NCBI GenBank assembly: GCA_964595945.1 | Contig: CAZQSL010000082.1 | Coordinates: forward strand, 1-16,453 | Source: CAZQSL01 sp964595945 | Lineage (GTDB): Bacteria; UBP15; UBA6099; JAJRTR01 | Direction: 5' to 3' | Length of the DNA: 16,453 nt | Part shown: positions 7,362 to 15,088 of the stretch, piece by piece | Layout: each line of letters opens with the position of its first letter | Numbering within the stretch: position 1 is the first letter of the stretch | The notes under the pieces: generated by a model | The model's input: only the letters and a program-made list of their open reading frames with translations | Told to the model about the DNA's origin: nothing | Databases searched by the model: none | Made by a program: the position numbers and the translations under genes

Positions 7362-8429
7362 TCAGCCGTGGATGAGTTTTTTGATGTCTTCGAGATTGTG
7401 TGAGCGGGTGAGTGCGTCCTGATAGGTGATGAGGCCGGCGGAGTACAGGTCCTTGAGCGCCTGATCCATCGTCTGCATGCCGACCTGCCCGCCGGTCTGG
7501 ATGGCTGCGCCGATCTGGTGGACTTTGTTTTCACGGATCAGGTTTTTGATGCCCGGCGTAGCGATGAGGACTTCGACGGCAGGTACACGGCCTACGCCGC
7601 CGACTTTCGCGATGAGCTGCTGAGAGCAGACGGCTTCGAGATTCATGGCGAGCATTGTACGGATCTGTGTCTGCTGATGCGGCGGAAAAACGTCGACGAT
7701 GCGGTCGACCGAGCCGGCGGCCGTATTGGTATGCAGGGTGGCGAATACGAGGTGTCCCGTTTCGGCGATGGTGAGTGCGGCTTCCATCGTTTCGAGGTCG
7801 CGCATTTCTCCGATGAGGATGACGTCCGGGTCTTCGCGGAGGACAGAGCGGAGAGCGCGTGTGAATGACTTGGTATCGAGTTCGAGTTCGCGCTGGTTGA
7901 TCATGCTTTTTTTGTGGCGGTGGAGATATTCGATGGGGTCTTCGATAGTGATGATATGAGCATCGCGAGTGGTATTGATCGCGTCGATACAGGCAGCGAG
8001 AGTAGTGGATTTGCCGGAGCCCGTAGGTCCTGTGATGAGTATAAGGCCACGGGGTTTTCGCGTGAGGGTTTCCACGATCTTGGGCACGCGGAGTTCCTGC
8101 AGGGAAGGTATTTTAGAGGGGATAGACCTCATGACCGCGCCGACAGAGCCACGCTGGAGAAAGATGTTGACGCGGAATCGGCCTACGCCGGCGACGCCGT
8201 ATGAAAAGTCGAGTTCGAAATTTTCTTCGAAAGTTTTTTTCTGCTGGTCGGTCAGCATGCTGTAGATAAGCTTTTGCGACGTGCCCGGGTGTATCCTGTC
8301 GGTATCCATAGGCACGAGGCGGCCGTCGATGCGCAGTACGGGCGGGAGTCCCGCGGTGATATGCACATCAGATGCTTTTCTTTGCACTGCCTTGTTGAGT
8401 AATTCGTCAATATCAATAAGTTCGGCCAT
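7362..8429 (-). CDS. pilT: Pilus retraction ATPase
   Basis: 355 residues. PilT is the hexameric ATPase that drives pilus retraction and twitching motility at the cytoplasmic face of the inner membrane. Visible motifs: the PilT-type N-terminus with KASDVHITAGLPPVLRIDG (18-36), Walker A GPTGSGKST (134-142), Asp box IITIEDPIEY (159-168), Walker B DPDVILIGEMRD (200-211) with Glu208, and the His box GHLVFATLHTN (225-235). The retraction-specific AIRNLIRE motif appears as PGIKNLIRE (292-300). ATG 8429 is chosen because GGGAGAG precedes it at normal spacing and the family starts here; the frame runs further upstream to 8468 without homology. It has a 121-base leader region with its own possible promoter and hairpin, and is followed by pilC. 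Confidence 0.97.
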   Translation of the reverse strand: MAELIDIDELLNKAVQRKASDVHITAGLPPVLRIDGRLVPMDTDRIHPGTSQKLIYSMLTDQQKKTFEENFELDFSYGVAGVGRFRVNIFLQRGSVGAVMRSIPSKIPSLQELRVPKIVETLTRKPRGLILITGPTGSGKSTTLAACIDAINTTRDAHIITIEDPIEYLHRHKKSMINQRELELDTKSFTRALRSVLREDPDVILIGEMRDLETMEAALTIAETGHLVFATLHTNTAAGSVDRIVDVFPPHQQTQIRTMLAMNLEAVCSQQLIAKVGGVGRVPAVEVLIATPGIKNLIRENKVHQIGAAIQTGGQVGMQTMDQALKDLYSAGLITYQDALTRSHNLEDIKKLIHG

Positions 8430-8458
8430 CTTGTACTCTCTCCCGGCGTGAAATGGGA

Positions 8459-8480
8459 GGCACGGCATCAGGCTCGTGCC
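8459..8480. promoter_or_regulatory. Hairpin in the pilT leader
   Basis: GGCACG and CGTGCC form 6-base GC-rich arms around a 10-base loop, 30 bases before the pilT start and within its predicted leader. In the pilT direction it is followed by TCCCATTTC, not a T-run, so it is not a canonical terminator. It may be a leader structure or a weak attenuator. Confidence 0.35.
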
Positions 8481-8495
8481 TTTGCGGTTTTATTG

Positions 8496-8504
8496 AATAT
8501 ATCA
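8496..8504 (-). promoter_or_regulatory. Putative extended -10 promoter of pilT-pilC
   Basis: On the minus strand TGA-TATATT forms an extended -10 element; a poor -35 (TTGTTG) lies 17 bases upstream. The start would be near 8489, giving pilT a leader of about 60 bases that contains the hairpin at 8459-8480. Confidence 0.35.
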
Positions 8505-8550
8505 TAAAGAATCATGTACAACAATATGGAATTGCAGAGATGGCGTTTGA

Positions 8551-9225
8551 TTATTCGGCAAGGACTTTTTTCAGGATACTCAGAATCTGTCGCGGAGTGA
8601 ATGGTTTGATGATGAAATTGGCAGCTCCTGAGACCATGCTTTCGCGCACGATAGAAGGCTTTGCCGACTGAGTCATAATGATCACGCAGGTATCCGGCAG
8701 GAGACGTTTTATTTCGCGCAGGGCGGTTATGCCGTCCATACGCTTCATGACATAGTCCATCAGGATGACATCGGGCTTGATTTCGACAGCGAGGCGGACA
8801 GCTTCGTCGCCGTCGTCGGCTTCCGCGGCCAGGAAATAGCCGTGGCGTTCGAGAATGGTGCGGATATGTTTGCGGATGATAGTGATATCGTCGACGACCA
8901 TGATTTTGAAAGCCGCGCGACGGGCGGCCGTCTCAGGATCGAGCTGGCTGGCACGGGGAAAGGCTTCTTCGTCATCGAACGCGAGGGCCTTGCGCTCGAA
9001 TGTCCATTTGTTGGCCATCACTTCGCGCGCCGCGTCGTAGACAGTGACAGCCGGGACCTGCTTGAGCCGGATCAACGTGATATCTTCGGAGAGGAGGATA
9101 GTATCTGCCGGAAACAGTTCGCCGCCATCCGGAGAGATCACCGGCCGGGAGAGTTTGTCGCCGGGGCGCAACGCCGCTGGAGCCATTTCCTTTTGATTGG
9201 TATCCTCATTACGTTTTTCCGTCAT
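8551..9225 (-). CDS. Response regulator: N-terminal domain plus C-terminal receiver
   Basis: 224 residues from ATG 9225, which has GAGAG about 10 bases upstream; a GTG at 9246 has none. Residues 106-224 are a complete CheY-like receiver: acidic pair Asp112/Asp113 (VVDD), phospho-acceptor Asp157 (ILMDYVM), switch Thr185 (IIMTQSA) and Lys207 (IIKPF). Residues about 16-65 (LRPGDKLSRPVISPDGGELF and onward) resemble the short module often found before HD-GYP domains. There is no DNA-binding or enzymatic output domain. It lies between cheX and pilT, so it may carry a signal to the pilus retraction machinery by protein contact, with CheX removing the phosphate. The receiver is certain; the partner and the N-terminal family are inference. 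Confidence 0.85.
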   Translation of the reverse strand: MTEKRNEDTNQKEMAPAALRPGDKLSRPVISPDGGELFPADTILLSEDITLIRLKQVPAVTVYDAAREVMANKWTFERKALAFDDEEAFPRASQLDPETAARRAAFKIMVVDDITIIRKHIRTILERHGYFLAAEADDGDEAVRLAVEIKPDVILMDYVMKRMDGITALREIKRLLPDTCVIIMTQSAKPSIVRESMVSGAANFIIKPFTPRQILSILKKVLAE

Positions 9226-9256
9226 AAAAATATCACTCTCTTGCACATCGTTTGTT

Positions 9257-9748
9257 TCAGGCGACAGCCGGCGACATATCCGGGGACTCCTTGAGTGCGA
9301 GATTCATGACAATCTCGCCCGCCGACAATTCGATCGGGATTACAATCACGAAACTGTTTTTAGAGCAGCTGACCTGCATGCCCTTTGCCATGATGAGCGA
9401 GGGGGTGCTGATGTCGCTGGAAACGCCGACTCTGGCGAGTTCGATCGTCGCCTTGCCGGATATCATATTGGACAGTTCGGAAATCGCGCTTCGCGCGTCG
9501 GAAGAGAAATCAAGCAATGGCTCCTCGATCATTTTTTCGGCGATACCCTTTGCGCAGTCTTTTGTCATGGAGAGTACCACCTGCCCGCTCACGCCACCTG
9601 TGATACCGATTGTGACAGCCACTTCGTCAGCGACGATATATCTGTCAGCGAGCGCATAAGGCTTGTTGATACGGGGCTCCTCATATACGGTCATTTCGAT
9701 GATTTCTTTTATAGCGTTAACAAAAGCAAGGATGTATTCTTTTTTCAT
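9257..9748 (-). CDS. cheX: CheX-family chemotaxis phosphatase
   Basis: 163 residues. CheX proteins dephosphorylate CheY-type receivers in the cytoplasm. The family signature is clear: ITGGVSGQVVLSMTKDCAKG (49-68), the active-site helix SAISELSNMISGKATIEL (87-104) with the E-x2-N pair Glu91/Asn94, and the C-terminal NSFVIVIPIELSAGEIVMNL (131-150). ATG 9748 is chosen because GAGAGG sits at ideal spacing just before it; the longer frame to 9802 lacks a ribosome site. The receiver gene starts 31 bases downstream of the cheX stop, so the likely substrate is the adjacent regulator. CheX usually sits in chemotaxis clusters; here it stands next to type IV pilus genes with no cheA, cheW or cheR in view. 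Confidence 0.9.
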   Translation of the reverse strand: MKKEYILAFVNAIKEIIEMTVYEEPRINKPYALADRYIVADEVAVTIGITGGVSGQVVLSMTKDCAKGIAEKMIEEPLLDFSSDARSAISELSNMISGKATIELARVGVSSDISTPSLIMAKGMQVSCSKNSFVIVIPIELSAGEIVMNLALKESPDMSPAVA

Positions 9749-9800
9749 GATCCTCTCATACCCTGTCGAACGGTAGTTTGGGTACCGACTGAATTTTTCC

Positions 9801-9809
9801 ATTTTAGCA
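9801..9809 (-). promoter_or_regulatory. Putative extended -10 promoter of cheX
   Basis: On the minus strand TGC-TAAAAT (5 of 6 matches plus TGn) lies in an AT-rich stretch. The start would be near 9793, about 45 bases before ATG 9748. No good -35 is seen. It would drive cheX and the response regulator separately from the histidine kinase, which ends at 9951. Confidence 0.35.
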
Positions 9810-9950
9810 TAATACTACCAAAAAAATCCATTTATTTATTTCGCTGTCTTCAATCCCGGAGAAAACAGGAATGGATTTTCGAAAAGCGTGGAAAGGATAG
9901 TCGTTTCGCAGTGAAGGTGACATCGTGATGTATGGGAAAGCAACATCCAG

Positions 9951-11765
9951 TCAGGCCTGACCTGTGGGGATGGTCACGCGAAAGATCGTGCCTGCGCCCT
10001 GTTGTGACTCGACAGCGATGCGGCCGCCATGCGCTTCGGCGATGTTATAGCAGATGGAAAGCCCGAGACCGGTGCCTTCGCCTGCCCGCTTGGTGGTGAA
10101 AAACGGGTCGAATATCCTGCTGATGTTTTCAGCCGGTATGCCTATGCCGTTGTCATGGAAAGTCACAATCGCTTCATCCCCTTCAGCTCTCACGGAAACC
10201 CTGAGAGTCCTGCTGTCACAATCTCGCATGGCGTGTATCGCGTTGAGAGTCAGATTTAGAAATAGCTGCTTGAGTTTGCCCGCATTGGCATTGACATATA
10301 CTGGAGTACCGGATGCGAAATCCGTAATGAGCGTTATGTTTTCCTTTTTGAACTGATACCGGCAGAGGGAAATAGATTTTTCGACCAGTCCGTTAAGCTC
10401 CACCGTGGCGAGTTCGCTCGCCGAGTCCCGGGTAAATGACAATAGATCGCGCACCCTTTCGGCGATACGTTCTATTTCCTCCATGATGCTTTGGAGGTCT
10501 TCGCGCATGTCCGGCGTGAGATCATTGCGTCGCAGCATCACCTGAATGTGAGTGGAGATAATAGTCAATGGGTTATTTATTTCGTGAGCGATACCCGCAG
10601 AGAGCCTCCCCATAGCATAGAGGCGCTCGGTGATGCTCATCTGCTGGTAGAAATCCTTTACGCGGGCTATAAATCCTTCGAGGCGTGAAACAAGCACAAT
10701 GTAGGCTGCGGCGAGATCGCCGACTTCATCACCACGCCGCGTGAGTTTGCCGCCGAAAGCCGTGAGGTCATAAGTGAGTTGCCGGATTTCATTTTCGGTA
10801 CGTCCGATGTCGCTGTCATCGCTGTCGCCGCCCACACTGCGGGCAATGGCAGTAAGACGCTCCAGCGGTCTCGTGATATTCTGCGCGTAGAGTACGGCGA
10901 TGCCGAATCCCAGCAGGATCACTCCCGCAAGCAGCATCGTCATCACGACGCCGGTATGTGTAAATTCGCGCTGGAGCCGTGCGGTCGAATACCCCATGCG
11001 CACATATCCCAGCACAGACGCGCCGTCAGTCACCGGCGCGATGATTTCCACTCCATCGCCACCATTCACCGCTCGCATGTCGCTGATCACCAGGCGTTGT
11101 GCTGCTCTTGTCATTTCGCCCATCGTTTTTGGCACGTCGCCGGCTGTCGCTATCACCATACCGTCCGCGCCCGTAACCTCGCAATACACCACATCCGCAT
11201 TTTCACTGACGAGTTTTTTTACAAGAAATTTTATCTGGAAATAATCATAGTTTTTTAAAAAATATCTTACCATCGAAGCCGCCGTGACACCCACTGAAGC
11301 TATCTGCTGCATCCCTTCGGTCTCGAATACGCTCGCATCGATATAGGTTATCGAAATCGTGCCGATCGTCTCCTGGCCTGACTTTATGGGCTCTGTCACG
11401 GTAATAGTCTTCAGCGCAGGCGAAATATCTGAAGCATACGAATACACCTTGTCCCCGGCCCTGTCCCTGATGACGCAGCCTGTCAGCGACGAATCCCCCG
11501 CCTCGACCTTCGATAGTACCGTATCGGCGACATTGGCAATCTCATCTCCGGCACCGGGCGAAATGATCAGGTTACGCAGTCCGTAGGACATCGTGCGCGC
11601 GAGCAGGTGCATCTTGGCCTCGCGCTGGCTGGCATACAGCCTGTTGACCCTGACGTGCGCCGTGAAAAACACCACGCCCGCCGTCACCATGACAAGCGCT
11701 CCCACCACTATCATGAGCCGTGCCGCAAGGCCAAATCGCGCTATCCTCTTCACGCTGTCTCTCAA
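9951..11765 (-). CDS. Membrane sensor histidine kinase
   Basis: 604 residues. A first membrane helix (about 14-36) and a second (about 271-294) enclose a ~235-residue extracytoplasmic sensor region without a family I can name; it looks like a tandem PAS/CACHE-type fold. A HAMP-like linker follows (about 295-350), then HisKA with phospho-acceptor His394 in AGIAHEINNPL, and HATPase with N box LNLTLNAIHAM (Asn508), DNGIGIP (538-544), FDPFFTTK and GEGTGLGLS. The NNPL type is that of NtrB-like kinases. The start is TTG 11765, overlapping the truA stop as TTGA, with GGGAGA upstream; GTG 11753 is an alternative. No regulator gene is fused or immediately adjacent, but cheX and a receiver protein lie 200 bases downstream and may be in the same pathway. 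Confidence 0.92.
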   Translation of the reverse strand: MRDSVKRIARFGLAARLMIVVGALVMVTAGVVFFTAHVRVNRLYASQREAKMHLLARTMSYGLRNLIISPGAGDEIANVADTVLSKVEAGDSSLTGCVIRDRAGDKVYSYASDISPALKTITVTEPIKSGQETIGTISITYIDASVFETEGMQQIASVGVTAASMVRYFLKNYDYFQIKFLVKKLVSENADVVYCEVTGADGMVIATAGDVPKTMGEMTRAAQRLVISDMRAVNGGDGVEIIAPVTDGASVLGYVRMGYSTARLQREFTHTGVVMTMLLAGVILLGFGIAVLYAQNITRPLERLTAIARSVGGDSDDSDIGRTENEIRQLTYDLTAFGGKLTRRGDEVGDLAAAYIVLVSRLEGFIARVKDFYQQMSITERLYAMGRLSAGIAHEINNPLTIISTHIQVMLRRNDLTPDMREDLQSIMEEIERIAERVRDLLSFTRDSASELATVELNGLVEKSISLCRYQFKKENITLITDFASGTPVYVNANAGKLKQLFLNLTLNAIHAMRDCDSRTLRVSVRAEGDEAIVTFHDNGIGIPAENISRIFDPFFTTKRAGEGTGLGLSICYNIAEAHGGRIAVESQQGAGTIFRVTIPTGQA

Positions 11766-12520
11766 CAGACATCTCCCGCATACAACACTTTCACCAGATA
11801 CAGCCCATGTGGCGGCAGCGTCTTGCCCGCCTCCGCCCGGCTGCCCCCCGCGATGATGCGGGGCACATCCTCCGGCTCGATCTCTCCACGCGCAGCGCCG
11901 ATCGCAGTGCCTACCATGTTCCTCACCATTTTATACAAAAACCCGCTTCCCCGGACGCGGAACACATAAAAACCATTTTCCTCGCGCACACTCGCCACAT
12001 GGATCGTCTTCACCGGATTGGCCGGTCCCGACCCCACATTTCTCAGTGCCGAAAAGTCATGCGTTCCCTCAAATGCCTCAAACGCCCGGCTCGCGCGATC
12101 CATGTCAAATCGTCCCCGCACCAGCAGCGCGCGCCGCCTCAATACGGGATTTTCGGCCACGCCCCCGTATGCCAGATACATATACTCCTTGCCGCAATTT
12201 GAAAACCTCGCATGAAATCCATCCTCCATCTCCCACGACCCGACAGTCTGCAAATCCTCCGGCAAAAACCTCCGCACTGCCGCCGCGAACCTGTCTCCCG
12301 GGATACCGCAATCAGTCTCAAACGACACCACCTGACCCAACGCATGCACACCCGCGTCAGTCCGCGACGCTCCATGCGTCTCCACCACCACGCCCGTCAA
12401 TTCACCCAGCGCACGGTCGATTTCGCCCTGCACCGTCCTCACGTTTTCGCTGGCCTTCTGCCTCTGAAACCCGTGGAATCCCGTCCCGTCATATTGCAGC
12501 ACAAGCTTTATCGTACGCAT
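11762..12520 (-). CDS. truA: tRNA pseudouridine synthase A
   Basis: 252 residues, the normal length. TruA converts uridines 38-40 of the tRNA anticodon arm to pseudouridine. The start LVLQYDGTGFHGFQRQ is family-typical; the catalytic Asp55 sits in GASRTDAGVHALGQV. The conserved Tyr113 (KEYMYLAY) and Arg105 (FHARFS) of the active site are present, as is FLYKMVRNMVG near the C-terminus. ATG 12520 is preceded by GGGA. It has its own extended -10 promoter and its stop overlaps the TTG start of the histidine kinase gene, so a housekeeping tRNA gene drives a sensor gene. Nothing is missing. Confidence 0.97.
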   Translation of the reverse strand: MRTIKLVLQYDGTGFHGFQRQKASENVRTVQGEIDRALGELTGVVVETHGASRTDAGVHALGQVVSFETDCGIPGDRFAAAVRRFLPEDLQTVGSWEMEDGFHARFSNCGKEYMYLAYGGVAENPVLRRRALLVRGRFDMDRASRAFEAFEGTHDFSALRNVGSGPANPVKTIHVASVREENGFYVFRVRGSGFLYKMVRNMVGTAIGAARGEIEPEDVPRIIAGGSRAEAGKTLPPHGLYLVKVLYAGDVC

Positions 12521-12544
12521 AACATTCCCAGTTTTTGATAATGA

Positions 12545-12553
12545 ATTATAGCA
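12545..12553 (-). promoter_or_regulatory. Extended -10 promoter of truA and the kinase
   Basis: On the minus strand TGC-TATAAT is a perfect extended -10; the -35 region is poor, as is common with TGn promoters. The start would be near 12538, about 18 bases before ATG 12520. The lpxK gene ends at 12604, so truA need not depend on lpxK transcription. Confidence 0.55.
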
Positions 12554-12603
12554 CTTATGCTGATGCCTGCCCTGTTTGAAAAGAGCGAATTGAATATTTC
12601 CAA

Positions 12604-13740
12604 CTACCGCACCATCGAAACAATCCGCTCGACAGTCTCATGGCCATGCAGGACCTCGATGCCCGACTCAAGCACCCACCACTCGTATTCAGATGAAAAA
12701 TCACGCGGGATCCTAACCGCGTCCTTTTCGGTCGTCACGATAAATTCCACACCCTCACGCGCCGACTCGGCCTCGACCGCACGCAACTCCGCCTCGGTAA
12801 ACGCGTGATGGTCGGTAAAACGATACGGGATGATTTCTCTCTTCGTGAGCCGCCTGACGGTCTTTTCGAATGACTCTGGCACCCCGATGCCGCTCACGCA
12901 CATCACGAACCTGTCACGCAGATCGCCCGGCTCCGCCGTCTCTTCGGGATCGTTGACACGCCTAAGTTTCACCGGCACGAGAGCCGACTCCACAATGGGT
13001 TTATCGTGAAATTTTTCGCCCAGCACCGAAATGGTCCTGGCACGCACATCCGGGTCCATGGTATCAGCCTTGGCGATCCAGAACACATCAGCACGCTCAA
13101 GACACGACACTGGCTCACGCAGCAATCCACGCGGCAGCAACCTGTCAAATCCAAATGGAGCAGCCGAGTCAAGCACCACAATATCCACATCGCGATGCAG
13201 CGTCACAAACTGAAACGCATCGTCGGCAAGCAGCACATCGCATTCGTATTGATCCGCCAGCAGCAGTCCGCTGCGCCCGCGGTCGATGTCGATCGCCACC
13301 ACAAGATTCTCGGTCCCTCGCAAAAACAGCGTCGGCTCGTCGCCATATTTCATCCAGTCGGACACATCATCACCCGAACATATCACTACCGGCGCGTCAT
13401 CCCTGCGACCGTAACCACGCGTCACGATACCTACCCTTTTATTGTTTTTTTCGAATCGCCCGGTGAAATAGCGGCAAACCGGCGTCTTGCCCGTGCCACC
13501 CACCGTGATATTTCCCACACTGATCACCGGCACATGGATCATCGTCTGCTCGACACGCGCCAACCTCTTCATGCGGCTGTCATGCGCGATGCGGTACGGC
13601 ACCGAAAGCCCCGTCAATACACCTCGCGCTGCGATCGAGCCAAGCCCGCGCCGCTGCCCCGATATGATCGGATATATCAGTGATTCCCTGCGCCTGTCAG
13701 TCAATACGTATTCCCCGGATTCATTCTCCGATGCAGCCAC
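12604..13740 (-). CDS. lpxK: Tetraacyldisaccharide 4'-kinase (lipid A synthesis)
   Basis: LpxK phosphorylates the 4' position of the lipid A disaccharide at the cytoplasmic face of the inner membrane. The P-loop is clear: VGNITVGGTGKTP (75-87). Further family segments are GIVTRGYGRR, LLADDAFQ, FGFDRLLPRGLLREP and the C-terminal FTDHHAFTEAEL and TTEKDAVR. The usual DDGFQ motif reads DDAFQ here. GTG 13740 gives 378 residues and overlaps the end of waaA by 20 bases, with a weak ribosome site. TTG 13704, preceded by GGGGAA, would start closer to the family's first conserved residues (IISG aligns with the early I-x-SG of E. coli LpxK) and is a strong alternative. It follows waaA in one transcript. 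Confidence 0.94.
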   Translation of the reverse strand: MAASENESGEYVLTDRRRESLIYPIISGQRRGLGSIAARGVLTGLSVPYRIAHDSRMKRLARVEQTMIHVPVISVGNITVGGTGKTPVCRYFTGRFEKNNKRVGIVTRGYGRRDDAPVVICSGDDVSDWMKYGDEPTLFLRGTENLVVAIDIDRGRSGLLLADQYECDVLLADDAFQFVTLHRDVDIVVLDSAAPFGFDRLLPRGLLREPVSCLERADVFWIAKADTMDPDVRARTISVLGEKFHDKPIVESALVPVKLRRVNDPEETAEPGDLRDRFVMCVSGIGVPESFEKTVRRLTKREIIPYRFTDHHAFTEAELRAVEAESAREGVEFIVTTEKDAVRIPRDFSSEYEWWVLESGIEVLHGHETVERIVSMVR

Positions 13741-15001
13741 TCACCATCGCGGCACACCTGTCGACAGCTCCCGCATTGGCCCTGACCGTCTCAAGAGCAG
13801 CCCTATCGAGTCTGTCACGCATCCCATTTTCATTGTTAAGATAATCAGTCGCTTTCTGGATAAAATCAAGAGTCCCGTCAACCTTGACCGCTCCGCCACC
13901 CGCCGTCATCGCATCCACAGCCGCCGCGAAATTTGCCATATACGGCCCGAAAAATGGTGCTTTCCCGCATGTCGCAGGCTCCAGAATATTATGCCCTCCG
14001 CGCTCCACAAGGCTACCCCCCACAAAACACAATCCAGCAATCGCATACAGTGCACGCAACTCCCCGATCGTATCCCACACAATCACTCCGCCATCCCCGC
14101 CAGCCGCGCCGCACTCGCTTCGCTTCACCGCGACATATCCCGCACCCCTGCACAGCTCCGCCACATCATCCGCCCGCTCCACATGCCGCGGCGCAATTAC
14201 CAGCCGCAAACCATGTCTCTTTTCGGAGACCGTACGGTAAACCTCAATTATTTTTTCTTCCTCGCCCGGATGCGTACTACCTGCGAGAAAAAGTTCGCAC
14301 TTGCCCGCTCCCGTGATCATTTTAAGCTCATCTATCTTCGCCGCGTCAGCGCTGCCAGACGGACAGTCGAACTTCAGATTTCCCGTCACCGACACACAAC
14401 CCGCCGGCGCACCAAGCGCCACGATACGCCCCGCGTCACGCTCGCTCTGCATCCCGAAAGCATCGACCATCGGCAGCAGCTCCCCGTAAAGCCTCCGCAC
14501 GATCCCCTCAGCGGCAGCCATGCGGTCGGACACGCGGCCATTGACCATCACGACCTTCGCCCCCGCGCGCTTTGCCTCCCTGATCGCATTGGGCCACAAC
14601 TCGGTTTCCATCAGCACAAGCGCCGCCGGACGCAACACGCCCATCACCCGCCGCATGATCCACGGCGCGTCGATCGGAAAATAAAACAGATAAAGGCTCT
14701 CGCCAAATGTATTCTTCAGGATTTCCATACCAGTCATGGTCGTGCACGACATCACCACATCCACCCGCCCGCCAGCCAGCAGCCGCCGCACAAACACCGC
14801 CGCACCCACTGCCTCGCCCACCGACACCGCATGCACCCACACGACCGGCCTGCTGCCGCACGGCACGGCATCAATACGCCCGAATCGCGTCGCCAGCGTG
14901 CCGTGATACTTGCGCCCCGGCAACCCGTTATACGCAAAATACCCCGCCACAAGCGGCCACGCCGCCACCATCGCGGCATTATATACACTCATCACTCGCA
15001 T
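13721..15001 (-). CDS. waaA: 3-deoxy-D-manno-octulosonic acid (Kdo) transferase
   Basis: GT30 glycosyltransferase that adds Kdo from CMP-Kdo to lipid IVA at the inner membrane. An N-terminal hydrophobic anchor (about 8-26) is followed by the acceptor-side motif HAVSVGE with the expected catalytic Glu, ETELWPN, and TGNLKFD. The donor-side half has AGSTHPGEEE, APRHVERA, SLVERGGHNILEPA and GPYMANF. Length of about 426 residues is normal. ATG 15001 is used because the predicted promoter starts transcription near 15003, which excludes TTG 15007. ATG 14992 is an alternative. Either way the leader would be only a few bases long. It is the first gene of a waaA-lpxK unit. Confidence 0.96.
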   Translation of the reverse strand: MRVMSVYNAAMVAAWPLVAGYFAYNGLPGRKYHGTLATRFGRIDAVPCGSRPVVWVHAVSVGEAVGAAVFVRRLLAGGRVDVVMSCTTMTGMEILKNTFGESLYLFYFPIDAPWIMRRVMGVLRPAALVLMETELWPNAIREAKRAGAKVVMVNGRVSDRMAAAEGIVRRLYGELLPMVDAFGMQSERDAGRIVALGAPAGCVSVTGNLKFDCPSGSADAAKIDELKMITGAGKCELFLAGSTHPGEEEKIIEVYRTVSEKRHGLRLVIAPRHVERADDVAELCRGAGYVAVKRSECGAAGGDGGVIVWDTIGELRALYAIAGLCFVGGSLVERGGHNILEPATCGKAPFFGPYMANFAAAVDAMTAGGGAVKVDGTLDFIQKATDYLNNENGMRDRLDRAALETVRANAGAVDRCAAMVSGCIGE

Positions 15002-15009
15002 GGCCAAAG

Positions 15010-15038
15010 ATTATATATGAGTTTTTCAGGATTATTAA
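15010..15038 (-). promoter_or_regulatory. Promoter of waaA-lpxK
   Basis: On the minus strand -35 TTAATA (15033-15038; 4 of 6 matches) and a perfect -10 TATAAT (15010-15015) are spaced 17 bases. The start would be near 15003, just 2 bases before ATG 15001, so the mRNA would be nearly leaderless. Confidence 0.55.
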
Positions 15039-15088
15039 GAATCAGGGATTTTTCAAAACAACAAATAATGCGGATAATAAAACTATCA

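Noticed and set aside
9823..9879. Inverted repeat AAAATCCATT / AATGGATTTT downstream of the histidine kinase, considered as its terminator
   Set aside because: The arms are AT-rich and separated by 37 bases, so the hairpin would be weak; the T-run may be chance in an AT-rich gap.
9197..9928. Plus-strand open frame of 243 codons
   Set aside because: It lies opposite cheX and the regulator start, and the translation has no coherent domain pattern.
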